In this document: positions 24,926 to 33,869 of the stretch, piece by piece
Numbering within the stretch: position 1 is the first letter of the stretch
Layout of the letters: every line of letters starts with the position of its first letter
Source: Micromonospora sp. WMMD1155
Lineage (GTDB): Bacteria > Actinomycetota > Actinomycetes > Mycobacteriales > Micromonosporaceae
Assembly: GCF_029581275.1 (NCBI RefSeq)
Contig: NZ_CP120742.1
Span: forward strand, 4,464,501 to 4,528,500
Length of the DNA: 64,000 nucleotides
Direction of reading: 5' to 3'
Translations under genes and position numbers: made by a program
Notes under the pieces: generated by a model
Database searches by the model: none
Told to the model about the DNA's origin: nothing
What the model saw: only the letters and a program-made list of their open reading frames with translations

Positions 24926-26617
24926 TTACTCCCCTTCTGGTGCTGCGCTGTCGCGCACGTTGTCGCGCCGGGACGAGGAACCGAGAACCACCGCCACGGT
25001 CGTGCCGCTGGGTTGCCGCGGCCTGATCTCCAACCGGCCCCGGATACGTTCCGCCCTCTCGGCCATGATCGCAAGACCGTACCGTCCGTCGGGGCGCTGG
25101 TCAGCCATCCCCTGACCGTCATCCGACACTTCTATTTGCGCGTACGGGGGGTCGACCTCACAGGTGACCCACAAATTCGAGGCTCCGGCGTGCTTGCGAG
25201 CGTTGGTCACCGCCTCCTGGGCGATGCGCAGCAACTCGGCCTCGGTGGCCGCCGGCAGCCGGGCGGTGGACTCGTCCAACGACAGGTGTACGCGCAGCCC
25301 GCCGGACGCGCCCACGGTGCGTGCGTACTCGGCGATCGCCGCGGCCAGCCCGCCCTGCCGGTCCACCTCGCTGCGTAGCTCGAAGAGGCTCAGCCGCAGT
25401 TCCTGGATCACCCGGGTCACCTCGGCGCGCAGCGTACGCAGGGCCTCGGCGGTCTCGTCCGCGTCGTCGAAGACGGTGGCCATGGCGTTGTCGATGCCGT
25501 AGCCGACCATCACCAACTCCTGCGCCACCCCGTCGTGGATCTCCCGGGCCAGCCGCTGCCGTTCCTCGTTGGTGGCCAGCGAACGGACCTCGTCGAACAG
25601 CAGCGCCGCCTCCAGCCGCAGCGCGGCCGGGCGGGTCAGCGCCGTCACCCGGGACACCACCGGCGGCGGGTACGCCTGCGCGGCGTCCGCCTCCAGCACC
25701 ACCAGCCCCACCGTGCGTACCCCGGCGACCAGCGGGACGATCAGCGCGGACACGTCACCGCCGCGGTGCGAGCGCGACTGGGACCGCGCGGCCGTCGTGG
25801 CCTGCTGGCTGGCCCACGCGTCGGCGATCGCCGAGTCCGCGTCCAGCGTCGTCTCCCAGTCCACCCGGTCGACACCGGCCTGGGCGAGCACCACGAGTCG
25901 GCCGCCGCCGCTGGCCGAGAGCACCGCCCCCCGGTCGGCCTGGGCCACCGTGCGCAACTCCTCCAGGAGGTGCTCGGAGATGCCACCCGGGTCGAGGGTG
26001 GCCCCGGGCAGCTGCCGGGCCACCGTCCGCAGCTGGGTCAGCAGGCGGGTGGCCTCGGCGTACGGCTGGGGTTTGCCCTCGCCGCGCACGGCCATGACGC
26101 GGTGCAGGGTGCCGGCCGCGTAGAGCCCGAGAGCCGCCAGGATCAGCCACTGCGCGCAGACCGCGAGGTAACCCGGCTGGCTGAGCTGGATCTCGCCGCC
26201 GACAGTGGTCAGGGCACCGCTGACCAGCAACGCGGCGGCCGTGACAGCGAGCAGGGCGGAGCCCTCCCGGAAGCGGCGACGCAGCGCGGTGACGGTCACC
26301 GGGACCGCCAGGTACGGCAGCATCGCCGAGGCGCCGAGCCCGTCGACGGTGCCGCCGATCGACGCGACCGCCGCCACGTGGCTCGCGGCCAGGCCCAGGA
26401 CCACCACCTCCGCCACCCTGCTCAGCGGCGCGACCAGCCGGTGCTGGGGGGCCAGCAGGGACGGCAGCCCGGCCACCGCCAGCAACGCGACCCACCACAG
26501 CTGGGTGACGTCACGGGTGGCGAACAGGGTCAGGACGGCGATCAACGCCAGCATCACCAGGCGGGCGGCCGCGGCGAGGGGATGCGGGTGCGGTGCGGTG
26601 GCTGTGGATGCGGGCAC
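24926..26617 (-). CDS. NarL-family sensor histidine kinase with GAF domain
   Basis: 563 residues. About five N-terminal membrane helices (about 14-180), a GAF domain (about 205-345), HisKA_3 dimerisation/phosphoacceptor segment with His in LAREIHDGVAQEL, and a HATPase_c domain (EAVTNARKHA, VSDDGQGM, GLAIMAERAERIRG). It phosphorylates the regulator at 24250-24918. TACCAT lies 7 nt before GTG 26617, a leaderless promoter pattern. Similar systems occur across Micromonosporaceae; the signal is unknown, but GAF plus membrane helices suggest an envelope or small-molecule cue. Confidence 0.94.
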   Translation of the reverse strand: MPASTATAPHPHPLAAAARLVMLALIAVLTLFATRDVTQLWWVALLAVAGLPSLLAPQHRLVAPLSRVAEVVVLGLAASHVAAVASIGGTVDGLGASAMLPYLAVPVTVTALRRRFREGSALLAVTAAALLVSGALTTVGGEIQLSQPGYLAVCAQWLILAALGLYAAGTLHRVMAVRGEGKPQPYAEATRLLTQLRTVARQLPGATLDPGGISEHLLEELRTVAQADRGAVLSASGGGRLVVLAQAGVDRVDWETTLDADSAIADAWASQQATTAARSQSRSHRGGDVSALIVPLVAGVRTVGLVVLEADAAQAYPPPVVSRVTALTRPAALRLEAALLFDEVRSLATNEERQRLAREIHDGVAQELVMVGYGIDNAMATVFDDADETAEALRTLRAEVTRVIQELRLSLFELRSEVDRQGGLAAAIAEYARTVGASGGLRVHLSLDESTARLPAATEAELLRIAQEAVTNARKHAGASNLWVTCEVDPPYAQIEVSDDGQGMADQRPDGRYGLAIMAERAERIRGRLEIRPRQPSGTTVAVVLGSSSRRDNVRDSAAPEGE

Positions 26618-26624
26618 GTGACGG

Positions 26625-26630
26625 ATGGTA
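26625..26630 (-). promoter_or_regulatory. -10 element for leaderless histidine kinase operon
   Basis: TACCAT, 7 nt before GTG 26617. It lies in the 14-bp gap after the fadD stop, so the two-component pair can be transcribed separately from fadD. Confidence 0.5.
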
Positions 26631-26631
26631 G

Positions 26632-28446
26632 TCAGCCTCGGTAGATATCGGCGATCTCCGCCGCGTACGTCTTGTGGACGACCTGGCGCTTGACCTTGAG
26701 CGACGGGGTCAACTCGCCGGTCGCCTCGGTGAAGTCGCGGGGGAGGACCCGGAACACCTTGATCGCCTCGGCCTTGGAGACGGCCTGGTTCGCGGTGTCG
26801 ATCGCGGCCTGGATCTCCCTGCGCAGGCCCTCGTGCTCGCGCAGTTGCCCGACCGGGGTGTCGGCGGGCATGCCGGCGCCCTCCAGCCAGGCCGGCAGCG
26901 CCTCCTCGTCGACCGTGACCAGTGCCGCGATGAACGGCTTGGCGTCACCGACGACGACACACTGACTGATCAACGGGTGCGCCCGGACCAGGTCCTCCAG
27001 CACCGCCGGGGCGACGTTCTTGCCACCGGCGGTGACGATCAGCTCCTTCTTGCGGCCGGTGATGCTCAGGTAACCGTCGGCGTCGAGGTCGCCCAGGTCG
27101 CCGGTGCGGAACCACCCGTCGGAGCTGATCGTCTCGGCGGTCGCCGTCTCGTTGCGCCAGTAGCCCTGGAAGACCAGCTCGCCGGAGATCAGGATCTCGC
27201 CGTCGTCCTCGATGCGGACGGTCACGCCGGGCAGCGGGCGGCCGACGGTGCCGATCCGGGTGCCGGTGGGCAGGTTCGCCGCGGCGGCGGGCGAGGTCTC
27301 GGTGAGGCCGTAGCCCTCCAGGACCGTCACGCCGATGCCCCGGAAGAAGTGACCGAGCCGGGCGCCGAGCGGCGCGCCGCCGGAGATCGCGTCCCGGCAT
27401 CGCCCACCGAGCGCGGCGCGCAGCTTGCGGTAGACCAGCCGGTCGAAGACCGCGTGTTGGGCGCGCAGGGCCAGGCCGGGGCCGCCCCGGGTCTCCAGAG
27501 CCTCGCTGTACGCGATGGCGACCTGCTCCGCGCGGGCGAAGATGCCGCCCTTGCCGTCCGCCTCGGCCTTCTGCTTGGCCCCGTTGTAGACCTTCTCGAA
27601 CACCCGGGGTACGGAGAGCACGAAGGTCGGCCGGAACGCCTGCAACTCGGCGACCAGGTTCTTGGTGTCGGCGCAGTGCGCCATGGTGGCCCGCGCCTGG
27701 ACGACGCCGATCTGGATCAGCCGGGCGAAGGCGTGCGCCAGGGGGAGGAACAGCAGGGTGGACGCGCCGGCGTTGAACAGGTTCGGCAGCACCGGCACCG
27801 CGTTCGCGACGTCGGCGTACATGTTGCGGTGGGTGAGCACGCAGCCCTTGGGCCGGCCGGTGGTGCCGCTGGTGTAGATGATCGTGGCGAGGTCGTCGGC
27901 GCGGACGGCCTTGCGTCGCCGCTCGACCTCGGCCGGCTCGGCCTCGGCGCCGGTCGTGACCAGCTCGCCGACCGCGCCGCCGTCGATCTGCCAGACGTGG
28001 TTCAGCTCGGGCAGCCGGTGCCGGACGCCGGCGACCAGGTCGGCGTGCGCCTCCGTCTCCACCACGACGCCCACCGCGTTGGAGTCTTCGAGGATCCACG
28101 CGGCCTGTTCGGCGCTGGACGTCTCGTAGATCGGCACGGTGACCGCGCCGACGGCCCAGATGGCGTAGTCCAGCAGCGTCCACTCGTAGCGGGTGCGGCT
28201 CATCAGGCCGACCCGGACGCCCGGCTCGATGCCGGCGGCGACCAGCCCACGGGCCACGGCGGCCACCTCGTCGCGGAACTGGAGGCAGGTCACGTCGGTC
28301 CAGGTGGTGACGGTGCCGTCGGCGTGCGGGACGGGGCGGGCGAACTGGACGGCGTCGGGCGCGACCTCGGCGTTGTCCCAGACCGGATCGGTGAGGTTGG
28401 CCGCGTCGCCAACGGTGACGATCGGCGGGACGGAGAACTCGCGCAC
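26632..28446 (-). CDS. Long-chain fatty acid-CoA ligase (FadD15-like)
   Basis: 604 residues from GTG 28446, which has AAGGAG five nt upstream; GTG 28452 is in frame but too close to it. ANL superfamily: P-loop IIYTSGTTGRPKGCVLTH, GYGLTETSP, DGWFRTGDLG and the catalytic lysine region (LTPSLKVKRQVV). It activates fatty acids to acyl-CoA through acyl-AMP. The match to FadD15 (Rv2187) is supported by neighbouring pimB and SRPBCC genes. Likely feeds phospholipid or PIM acylation together with the PlsC genes. Confidence 0.93.
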   Translation of the reverse strand: MREFSVPPIVTVGDAANLTDPVWDNAEVAPDAVQFARPVPHADGTVTTWTDVTCLQFRDEVAAVARGLVAAGIEPGVRVGLMSRTRYEWTLLDYAIWAVGAVTVPIYETSSAEQAAWILEDSNAVGVVVETEAHADLVAGVRHRLPELNHVWQIDGGAVGELVTTGAEAEPAEVERRRKAVRADDLATIIYTSGTTGRPKGCVLTHRNMYADVANAVPVLPNLFNAGASTLLFLPLAHAFARLIQIGVVQARATMAHCADTKNLVAELQAFRPTFVLSVPRVFEKVYNGAKQKAEADGKGGIFARAEQVAIAYSEALETRGGPGLALRAQHAVFDRLVYRKLRAALGGRCRDAISGGAPLGARLGHFFRGIGVTVLEGYGLTETSPAAAANLPTGTRIGTVGRPLPGVTVRIEDDGEILISGELVFQGYWRNETATAETISSDGWFRTGDLGDLDADGYLSITGRKKELIVTAGGKNVAPAVLEDLVRAHPLISQCVVVGDAKPFIAALVTVDEEALPAWLEGAGMPADTPVGQLREHEGLRREIQAAIDTANQAVSKAEAIKVFRVLPRDFTEATGELTPSLKVKRQVVHKTYAAEIADIYRG

Positions 28447-28596
28447 CTGCACTCCTTCGTGCTCGCACTGGCCGGGCCGGACGCCACGGCGGGCGTCGGT
28501 TGTGTCGAAACCTACCCGGTGAGCTAGGGCACCCGGTCAACGCCCGGTGCCGGACACCGCCGGGGGCGGCGCGGCGTGCCGGCGGTGCGCGCCGGG

Positions 28597-28602
28597 TAGC
28601 CT
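28597..28602 (+). promoter_or_regulatory. -10 element for leaderless SRPBCC gene
   Basis: TAGCCT followed by six C and ATG 28609. No Shine-Dalgarno, so leaderless translation is likely. Confidence 0.55.
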
Positions 28603-28608
28603 CCCCCC

Positions 28609-29064
28609 ATGGCGGACTCCTCCACCCAGTCGATCATCATCGGCGCCGCACCGGACCGGGTGACGGCGGTCATCTGCGACTTCGCGCGCTACCCCGAGTG
28701 GACCGACGCGGTGCGCCGCGCCGAGGTCGTCGAGGAGTACGAGGACGGCTACGCCAGCCAGGTGCGCTTCACCATCGACGCCGGGGTGATGGCCGACGAG
28801 TACGTGCTCGCCTACGAGTACGCCGAGGACCTGTCCCGGATCGAGTGGCACCTGGTCGCCCCCTCGAAGATGCAGAAGAGCCAGCGCGGTTCGTACGACC
28901 TGGTGGGCAACCCGGACGGCAGCACCACGGTGACCTACACCCTGGAGGTCGACCTGTCGGTGGGGATGCTCGGGATGTTTCGGCGCAAAGCCGAGAAGAT
29001 GATCATGGACACCGCGTTGAAGCAGCTCAAGCGCCGGGTAGAAGCAACAGGTGCGGCGCAGTGA
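28609..29064 (+). CDS. SRPBCC/polyketide-cyclase-like lipid-binding protein
   Basis: 151 residues of START/Bet v 1 fold (Polyketide_cyc2): IIIGAAPDRVTAVICDFARYPEWTDAV at the start is the family signature, with a long C-terminal helix (RRKAEKMIMDTALKQLKRRVEA). Matches Rv2185c by family and position. It probably binds a hydrophobic ligand; no enzyme activity is implied. First gene of a run with the DUF5304-like gene (14-bp overlap), glucokinase and EEP hydrolase, the same order as in Streptomyces around glkA. Confidence 0.9.
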   Translation: MADSSTQSIIIGAAPDRVTAVICDFARYPEWTDAVRRAEVVEEYEDGYASQVRFTIDAGVMADEYVLAYEYAEDLSRIEWHLVAPSKMQKSQRGSYDLVGNPDGSTTVTYTLEVDLSVGMLGMFRRKAEKMIMDTALKQLKRRVEATGAAQ

Positions 29065-29800
29065 CGTGTCCGGTGGCACGGTAGAGGAGCCGAGGGTGGG
29101 CGGAACGGATCCGGGTTCGGCCCGGGAAGAGGCGGAGCGGCTGGTCGCCACCCTGCTCGCAGGGGCGCGACTGGCCTCCGCGGGCTCGGCGGGCGGCGGG
29201 CTCGGCTCCCTGGGCGGGGTGCTGGCCGGTGTCCTCGGTCACAGTGGCGGCCCCGACAGGCGTCCCGGCTCCGGTGGCGCTTTCGCCACCGGATCGCCCG
29301 AATGCTGCGTCTGCCCGGTCTGTCGGAGCATCGCCGCGTTGCGTGACCCGAGTCCGGAATTCGCCGAACGTCTCGCGACCGGCGCCGGAGACCTCGCGGC
29401 GGGCGTCGCCAGCCTGCTCCGCGCGTTCTCCCCGCCGGAGTCGCCCTCGGCGAACCCCGCCGAGTCGACGACCGAACCACCTACCCGCACGTCGCCGGCA
29501 CCCGCCGCGAGCACCGACGACGTGCTGCCGGAGCCGACCGTCCGCGAGCCGTCGGCCGCGGCCGACGACGAGCACGTGTGGCGCGATGCCACCCGCACCG
29601 GGCATGATTCTCAGCCGGCGCCGGAACGGGATGTCTGGTCGGTCGCCACCCGGACGGCGAATCCACTCGCCCCGGCCGCCGCACCACCCGTCGACGAGGC
29701 CGGGTCGGCGACCGTACCGGCACCGACCACCCGTCCCGTGGTGCCCGCCTCGCGGGTGCCCGACGACTCCGGCGCGGAAGCATCGGGCGACGGCGCCTGA
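29051..29800 (+). CDS. DUF5304-like protein, Cys pair and low-complexity tail
   Basis: 249 residues. A helical N-terminal part (EEAERLVATLLAGARL) with a Gly-rich stretch, one CCVCPVC motif (about 85-91) that could bind a metal, and a disordered Pro/Ala/Thr/Glu tail (130-249). Position between SRPBCC and glucokinase matches a conserved unknown gene in Streptomyces. GTG 29051 overlaps the previous gene by 14 bp; GTG 29066 is an alternative start just after that gene's stop. No function assigned. Confidence 0.75.
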   Translation: MRRSDVSGGTVEEPRVGGTDPGSAREEAERLVATLLAGARLASAGSAGGGLGSLGGVLAGVLGHSGGPDRRPGSGGAFATGSPECCVCPVCRSIAALRDPSPEFAERLATGAGDLAAGVASLLRAFSPPESPSANPAESTTEPPTRTSPAPAASTDDVLPEPTVREPSAAADDEHVWRDATRTGHDSQPAPERDVWSVATRTANPLAPAAAPPVDEAGSATVPAPTTRPVVPASRVPDDSGAEASGDGA

Positions 29801-29874
29801 AGCGCGGGACATCCCGACCCGGACCGGCACGCCGCCGGGCGCGGGCCGGACAGCAGCAGAGGGGGGCGGCAGCG

Positions 29875-30822
29875 GTGACGCTGACCATCGGAGTCGACGT
29901 CGGTGGCACGAAGGTGGCCGGCGGTGTCGTGGACGAGACCGGCACGGTCCTCGTACAGACCCGACGGGACACTCCCGCCGATGACGTCGGCAAGACCCGC
30001 GACGTCATCATCGACCTGGTCGCGGAGCTGGCCGCGGGCCGGACGATCGAGGCCGTCGGGATCGGTGCGGCCGGCTGGATCGACGCCAGTCGGTCGACGG
30101 TGCTCTTCGCCCCCAACCTGGCCTGGCGCGACGAACCGCTGCGCGAGTACGTCGGCAAGGCCACCGGGCTTCCGGTGATTGTGGAGAACGACGGGAACGT
30201 GGCCGCCTGGGCCGAGTTCCGGTACGGCGCGGCCCGCGCCGCCGACGACTCCATGATCATGTTCACCATCGGCACCGGCGTGGGCGGCGGCGTCGTCCTC
30301 GGCGGCGAGCTGATGCGCGGGGCGCACGGCATCGCCGCCGAACTGGGCCACATGCTGGCGGTTCCGGACGGGCACCAGTGCGGCTGCGGCCGGCTGGGCT
30401 GCATCGAGCAGTACGCCAGCGGCAGCGCCCTCGTACGCTTCGCCCGCGCCGGCGCCCGCCAGGAGCCCAACCGGGCCACCGCACTGCTGGAGTTGGCCGG
30501 CGGTGAGGCCGAGGCGATCACCGGTCCGATGGTGACCGCCGCCGCCCAGGACGGCGACCCGATCTCCGCCGAGGCGTTCGCGCAGATCGGTCGGTGGCTG
30601 GGCACCAGCCTCGCCGACATGGCGCAGATCCTCGACCCGCAGACCCTGGTCGTCGGCGGCGGTGTGATCGATGCCGGTGACCTGCTGCTCGGCCCGACGC
30701 GCCGCTCGTACGTCGACGCGCTCGCCCAGCGTGGTCGCCTGCCGGTGGCCGAGGTACTCCCGGCGGAGTTGGGCAACAGCGCCGGGGTGATCGGCGCGGC
30801 CGACCTGGCCCGCCGGATCTGA
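29875..30822 (+). CDS. ROK-family glucokinase
   Basis: 315 residues. ATPase phosphate loop IGVDVGGTKVAGGVVD (4-19), catalytic Asp in VIVENDGNVAAWAE, GTGVGGGVV, the ROK zinc motif CGCGRLGCIEQYASG (with upstream His), and a C-terminal NSAGVIGAADLA. It phosphorylates glucose and, as GlkA in Streptomyces, may mediate carbon catabolite control. GTG 29875 with GGGGGGCGG upstream. Followed after 11 bp by the EEP hydrolase, likely co-transcribed. Confidence 0.95.
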   Translation: MTLTIGVDVGGTKVAGGVVDETGTVLVQTRRDTPADDVGKTRDVIIDLVAELAAGRTIEAVGIGAAGWIDASRSTVLFAPNLAWRDEPLREYVGKATGLPVIVENDGNVAAWAEFRYGAARAADDSMIMFTIGTGVGGGVVLGGELMRGAHGIAAELGHMLAVPDGHQCGCGRLGCIEQYASGSALVRFARAGARQEPNRATALLELAGGEAEAITGPMVTAAAQDGDPISAEAFAQIGRWLGTSLADMAQILDPQTLVVGGGVIDAGDLLLGPTRRSYVDALAQRGRLPVAEVLPAELGNSAGVIGAADLARRI

Positions 30823-30833
30823 GGCGGCTCGGG

Positions 30834-31526
30834 ATGGGCGTGCCGCTGCGGGTGGTGTCGTACAACATCCACAGCCAGCGCGACGACACCGCCGCGCTGG
30901 CGGCGGTGGTCCGGGCCGCGAAGCCGGACGTGGTGATCGTGCAGGAGGGGCCACGCCGGTTCCGGTGGCGGCAGAAGTCCGCCACGTTGGCCGAGTCGTT
31001 CGGCCTGGTGGTCGCCGCCGGTGGGCTGCCGGCGCTGGGCAACCTGCTGTTGACCAGCCTGCGGGTCCAGGTGCAGGCCACCCGGTGCCAACGCTTCCCG
31101 CTCACCCCCGGCCGGCACCTGCGCGGCGCCGCGTACGCCGACTGCCGGGTGGCCGGCGCCCGGTTCACCCTCGCCGGCTCGCACCTGTCCACCGACCCGG
31201 CCGAACGGCCGGCGCAGGCCGCCGAGTTCAAGCGGGGCCTCGACGCGGCGACCAGCCCGGTCCTGGCCGGGGCGGACCTCAACGAGGGCCCGGACGGCCC
31301 GGCCTGGGCGACCGTGTCGAGCGGGTTGACCGACGCCGCGGTGGCGGCCGACCGGGCGGACCGGCTCACCTACTCCTGCCGCGAACCGCGCCGACGCATC
31401 GACGCGCTCTTCGTCGACCCGCGGATCAGCGTGGTCGACTACGACGTGGTGGACACTCCGCAGACCCGCCGCGCCAGCGACCACTTCCCGGTGCTGGTCG
31501 ACCTGCTGCTGCCCGCCGTCGACTGA
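30834..31526 (+). CDS. Endonuclease/exonuclease/phosphatase-fold hydrolase
   Basis: 230 residues. EEP motifs: RVVSYNIHS, VVIVQEG (metal Glu), AGSHLSTDP (His), LAGADLNEGP (Asp-X-Asn) and SDHFPVLV near the end (Asp-His). All catalytic residues are visible. Substrate could be DNA, a phospholipid or an inositol phosphate. No signal peptide, so cytosolic. ATG 30834 has no strong ribosome site and probably relies on coupling with glucokinase. Confidence 0.9.
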   Translation: MGVPLRVVSYNIHSQRDDTAALAAVVRAAKPDVVIVQEGPRRFRWRQKSATLAESFGLVVAAGGLPALGNLLLTSLRVQVQATRCQRFPLTPGRHLRGAAYADCRVAGARFTLAGSHLSTDPAERPAQAAEFKRGLDAATSPVLAGADLNEGPDGPAWATVSSGLTDAAVAADRADRLTYSCREPRRRIDALFVDPRISVVDYDVVDTPQTRRASDHFPVLVDLLLPAVD

Positions 31527-31641
31527 CCCCGGCGTCGGCGCGACAGTCGATGTCGGCACGGCGGGACTGGACATCCGGCGTCGTTGTGGAGAGGATTTCG
31601 CGGCGACCGGCACGCCTGCCGTACCAAAAGGAGATGTTTCG

Positions 31642-33051
31642 GTGTCCACCTCCACCGACCACGGCCGGCCCGATCCGGAGGCGATCCCGTCGGCGCTGAG
31701 CAGCGGCGACGGTCACCCGGTCTCCGACCGGGGCGAGACGGTCTGCGTCATCGGGGCCGGGGCCAGCGGCCTGACGGCCATCAAGAACCTGCGTGAGCAC
31801 GGGTTCGGCGTGGACTGTTACGAGCGGGAGACCGGCGTCGGCGGCGCCTGGAACTGGCGGCACGACCGCAGCCCGGTGTACGCCAGCACCCACCTGATCT
31901 CGTCGAAGCCGTTCACCCAGTTCCCCGACTTCCCGATGCCGGACTCCTGGCCGGACTACCCGCACCACAGTCAGCTGCTGTCCTACTTCGAGCGGTACGC
32001 CGACCACTTCGACCTGCGCTCGCACATCTGGTTCGGCACCGAGGTCGTCCGGGTCGAGCCCGCTCCCGGGGAGCGGTGGGACGTGACCACCCGCTCCACC
32101 GGCGGGTACGGCCCGGAGCGCACCTCCCGGTACGCCGCGGTGGTGATCGCCAACGGTCACAACTGGTCGCCGAAGCTGCCCCGCTACGAGGGGCTGGAGG
32201 AGTTCCGCGGCGAGATCATGCACGCCTCGTCCTACAAGGACCCGGCGCAGTTGCGCGGTAAGCGGGTGCTGGTGGTCGGTGCCGGCAACACCGGGTGCGA
32301 CATCGCCGTCGAGGCCGCCCAGCAGGCGTCGCGCTGCTGGCACTCCACCCGGCGCGGCTACTGGTACGCACCGAAGTACGTGCTGGGCCGCCCCGCCGAC
32401 CAGATCAACGACAGGCTGCTGGCGCTGCGGGTGCCGCTGCGGGTGCGGCAGTGGCTCTACCACTGGACGCTGCGGCTGACCGTGGGCGACCTGACCCGCT
32501 TCGGCCTGCCCAAGCCCGACCACCGCGTGTACGAGACGCACCCGATCGCCAACAGCCAGCTCGTCTACTACGTGGGCCACGGTGGGATCGGCCCGGTGCC
32601 GGACATCGCCCGGTTCCACCCGTACGCCGTGGAGTTGGCCGACGGCCGCGAGATCGACCCCGAGGTGGTCATCTTCGCCACCGGCTACCTGCCGCGCTTC
32701 GAGTTCCTCGACGCGTCGGTGTTCGGCGACAGCGCGGGGGCGGGTCGGCCCACCCTGTGGCTCAACGCGTTCACCCCGGGGCACCCGACGCTGGCGGTCG
32801 CCGGCCTGGTCCAGCCGGATTCCGGGTTGTTCACCCTGTCGCACTGGCAGACCGTGCTCTTCGCCCGAGTGCTCCAGGCCCGCCGGGACCGGCCGGAGCG
32901 GGCCGCCGCGTTCGCCCAGCGGGTGCGGGAGCGGGCCGGGGAGCGCTACTCCGGGCAGGTCAAGGAGAGCAGCCGGCACTGGTTCGAGGTCGGCCACGCC
33001 GACTACCTGCGCGCCGTCCAGCGCGCCCTAGTCGACCTGGAGGGCAAGTGA
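31642..33051 (+). CDS. Flavin-containing monooxygenase
   Basis: 469 residues. FAD Rossmann motif VCVIGAGASGLTAIKNL (about 35-51), NADPH motif VLVVGAGNTGCDIAVEAA, and the FMO fingerprint FXGXXXHXXXY as FRGEIMHASSYKD. IFATGYLPRFEF gives the ATG-containing motif. It would oxygenate a nucleophilic N or S atom, or act as a Baeyer-Villiger enzyme. GTG 31642 with AAGGAG 10 nt upstream. It overlaps the next gene by 4 bp, so the two likely act in one pathway. Confidence 0.94.
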   Translation: MSTSTDHGRPDPEAIPSALSSGDGHPVSDRGETVCVIGAGASGLTAIKNLREHGFGVDCYERETGVGGAWNWRHDRSPVYASTHLISSKPFTQFPDFPMPDSWPDYPHHSQLLSYFERYADHFDLRSHIWFGTEVVRVEPAPGERWDVTTRSTGGYGPERTSRYAAVVIANGHNWSPKLPRYEGLEEFRGEIMHASSYKDPAQLRGKRVLVVGAGNTGCDIAVEAAQQASRCWHSTRRGYWYAPKYVLGRPADQINDRLLALRVPLRVRQWLYHWTLRLTVGDLTRFGLPKPDHRVYETHPIANSQLVYYVGHGGIGPVPDIARFHPYAVELADGREIDPEVVIFATGYLPRFEFLDASVFGDSAGAGRPTLWLNAFTPGHPTLAVAGLVQPDSGLFTLSHWQTVLFARVLQARRDRPERAAAFAQRVRERAGERYSGQVKESSRHWFEVGHADYLRAVQRALVDLEGK

Positions 33052-33860
33052 CCGAGCTGCGGATCATGCGGGGCCGGGAGTGGTCACGTCCGGTCCGGCC
33101 GGTTCGGCGGGAGGTGCTCAGCGCGCTGCCCGAGCACGAGGAGGGGCGTCCGCCGCTGCTCTTCGTGCCCGGCTTCGGGCACGGCGCGTGGGCGTTCGCC
33201 GAGCACTGGCTGGGGCACGCGGCGTCGCGGGGCTTCCCGGCGTACGCGGTGAGCCTGCGGGGGCACGGCGGCAGCGAGCCCGCGCCGGAGGCGACGCTGC
33301 GCGCGTACACCCATGACGTGGTCCAGGTGGCCGCGAGCCTGCCACGGCAGACGGTGCTGGTGGGGCACGGCGCCGGGGCGCTGGTCGTGGCGCACGCGTT
33401 GGCCCGCTACCCGGCGCGGGGCGCGGTGCTGGTGGCGCCGGTCTTCGGCGGTTGGGGAGTGCTGGGCGCGGCGCTGCGTCGTAACCCGGCGGGCACGCTG
33501 CCGGCGGTGTTCGGCGGGCCGTTGCGGCTCAACCGTGGGCAGTTGTTCAGTCGCGAGCTGCCCGACGAGGAGGCGCGACGGCACGTCGGGCGGCTCGGTC
33601 GGGCCAGCCGGCGGGCGCAGTGGACGCTGCTGAGCGAGCCGGAGGCCGAGCCGGCCGTGGGCGCGCCGCCGGTGCTGGTGTTGGGCAGCCCGGACGACCG
33701 GGTGGTGCCGGCGTCGACGTTGACCCGGGTGGCCCGCCGGTACGGCTCGGCCCCGCTGCTCTTCCCCGGCATGGGTCACGATCTGATGCTGGACGCGCGC
33801 TGGGCGGAGCCGATCGACGCGATCCTGGACTGGTTGGAGAAGGAGCCCGCCGCGCACTGA
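33048..33860 (+). CDS. Alpha/beta-hydrolase-fold protein lacking the nucleophile serine
   Basis: 270 residues. Core features: LLFVPGFGHGAWAFAEHW (oxyanion loop), LRGHGGSEP, and SPDDRVVP (Asp) and GMGHD (His) in the C-terminal part. The nucleophile elbow reads VGHGAGAL, so Gly108 stands where GXSXG has Ser. With no nucleophile the classical esterase reaction is doubtful; it could be a binding protein, lyase or other. GTG 33048 overlaps the monooxygenase stop; the frame runs upstream but only as a shadow. Ends 9 bp from convergent otsA. Confidence 0.85.
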   Translation: MTELRIMRGREWSRPVRPVRREVLSALPEHEEGRPPLLFVPGFGHGAWAFAEHWLGHAASRGFPAYAVSLRGHGGSEPAPEATLRAYTHDVVQVAASLPRQTVLVGHGAGALVVAHALARYPARGAVLVAPVFGGWGVLGAALRRNPAGTLPAVFGGPLRLNRGQLFSRELPDEEARRHVGRLGRASRRAQWTLLSEPEAEPAVGAPPVLVLGSPDDRVVPASTLTRVARRYGSAPLLFPGMGHDLMLDARWAEPIDAILDWLEKEPAAH

Positions 33861-33869
33861 GGCGGGCGG

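Noticed and set aside
29481..31655. 724-residue minus-strand ORF opposite glucokinase
   Set aside because: Antisense shadow of glucokinase and EEP genes with random composition.
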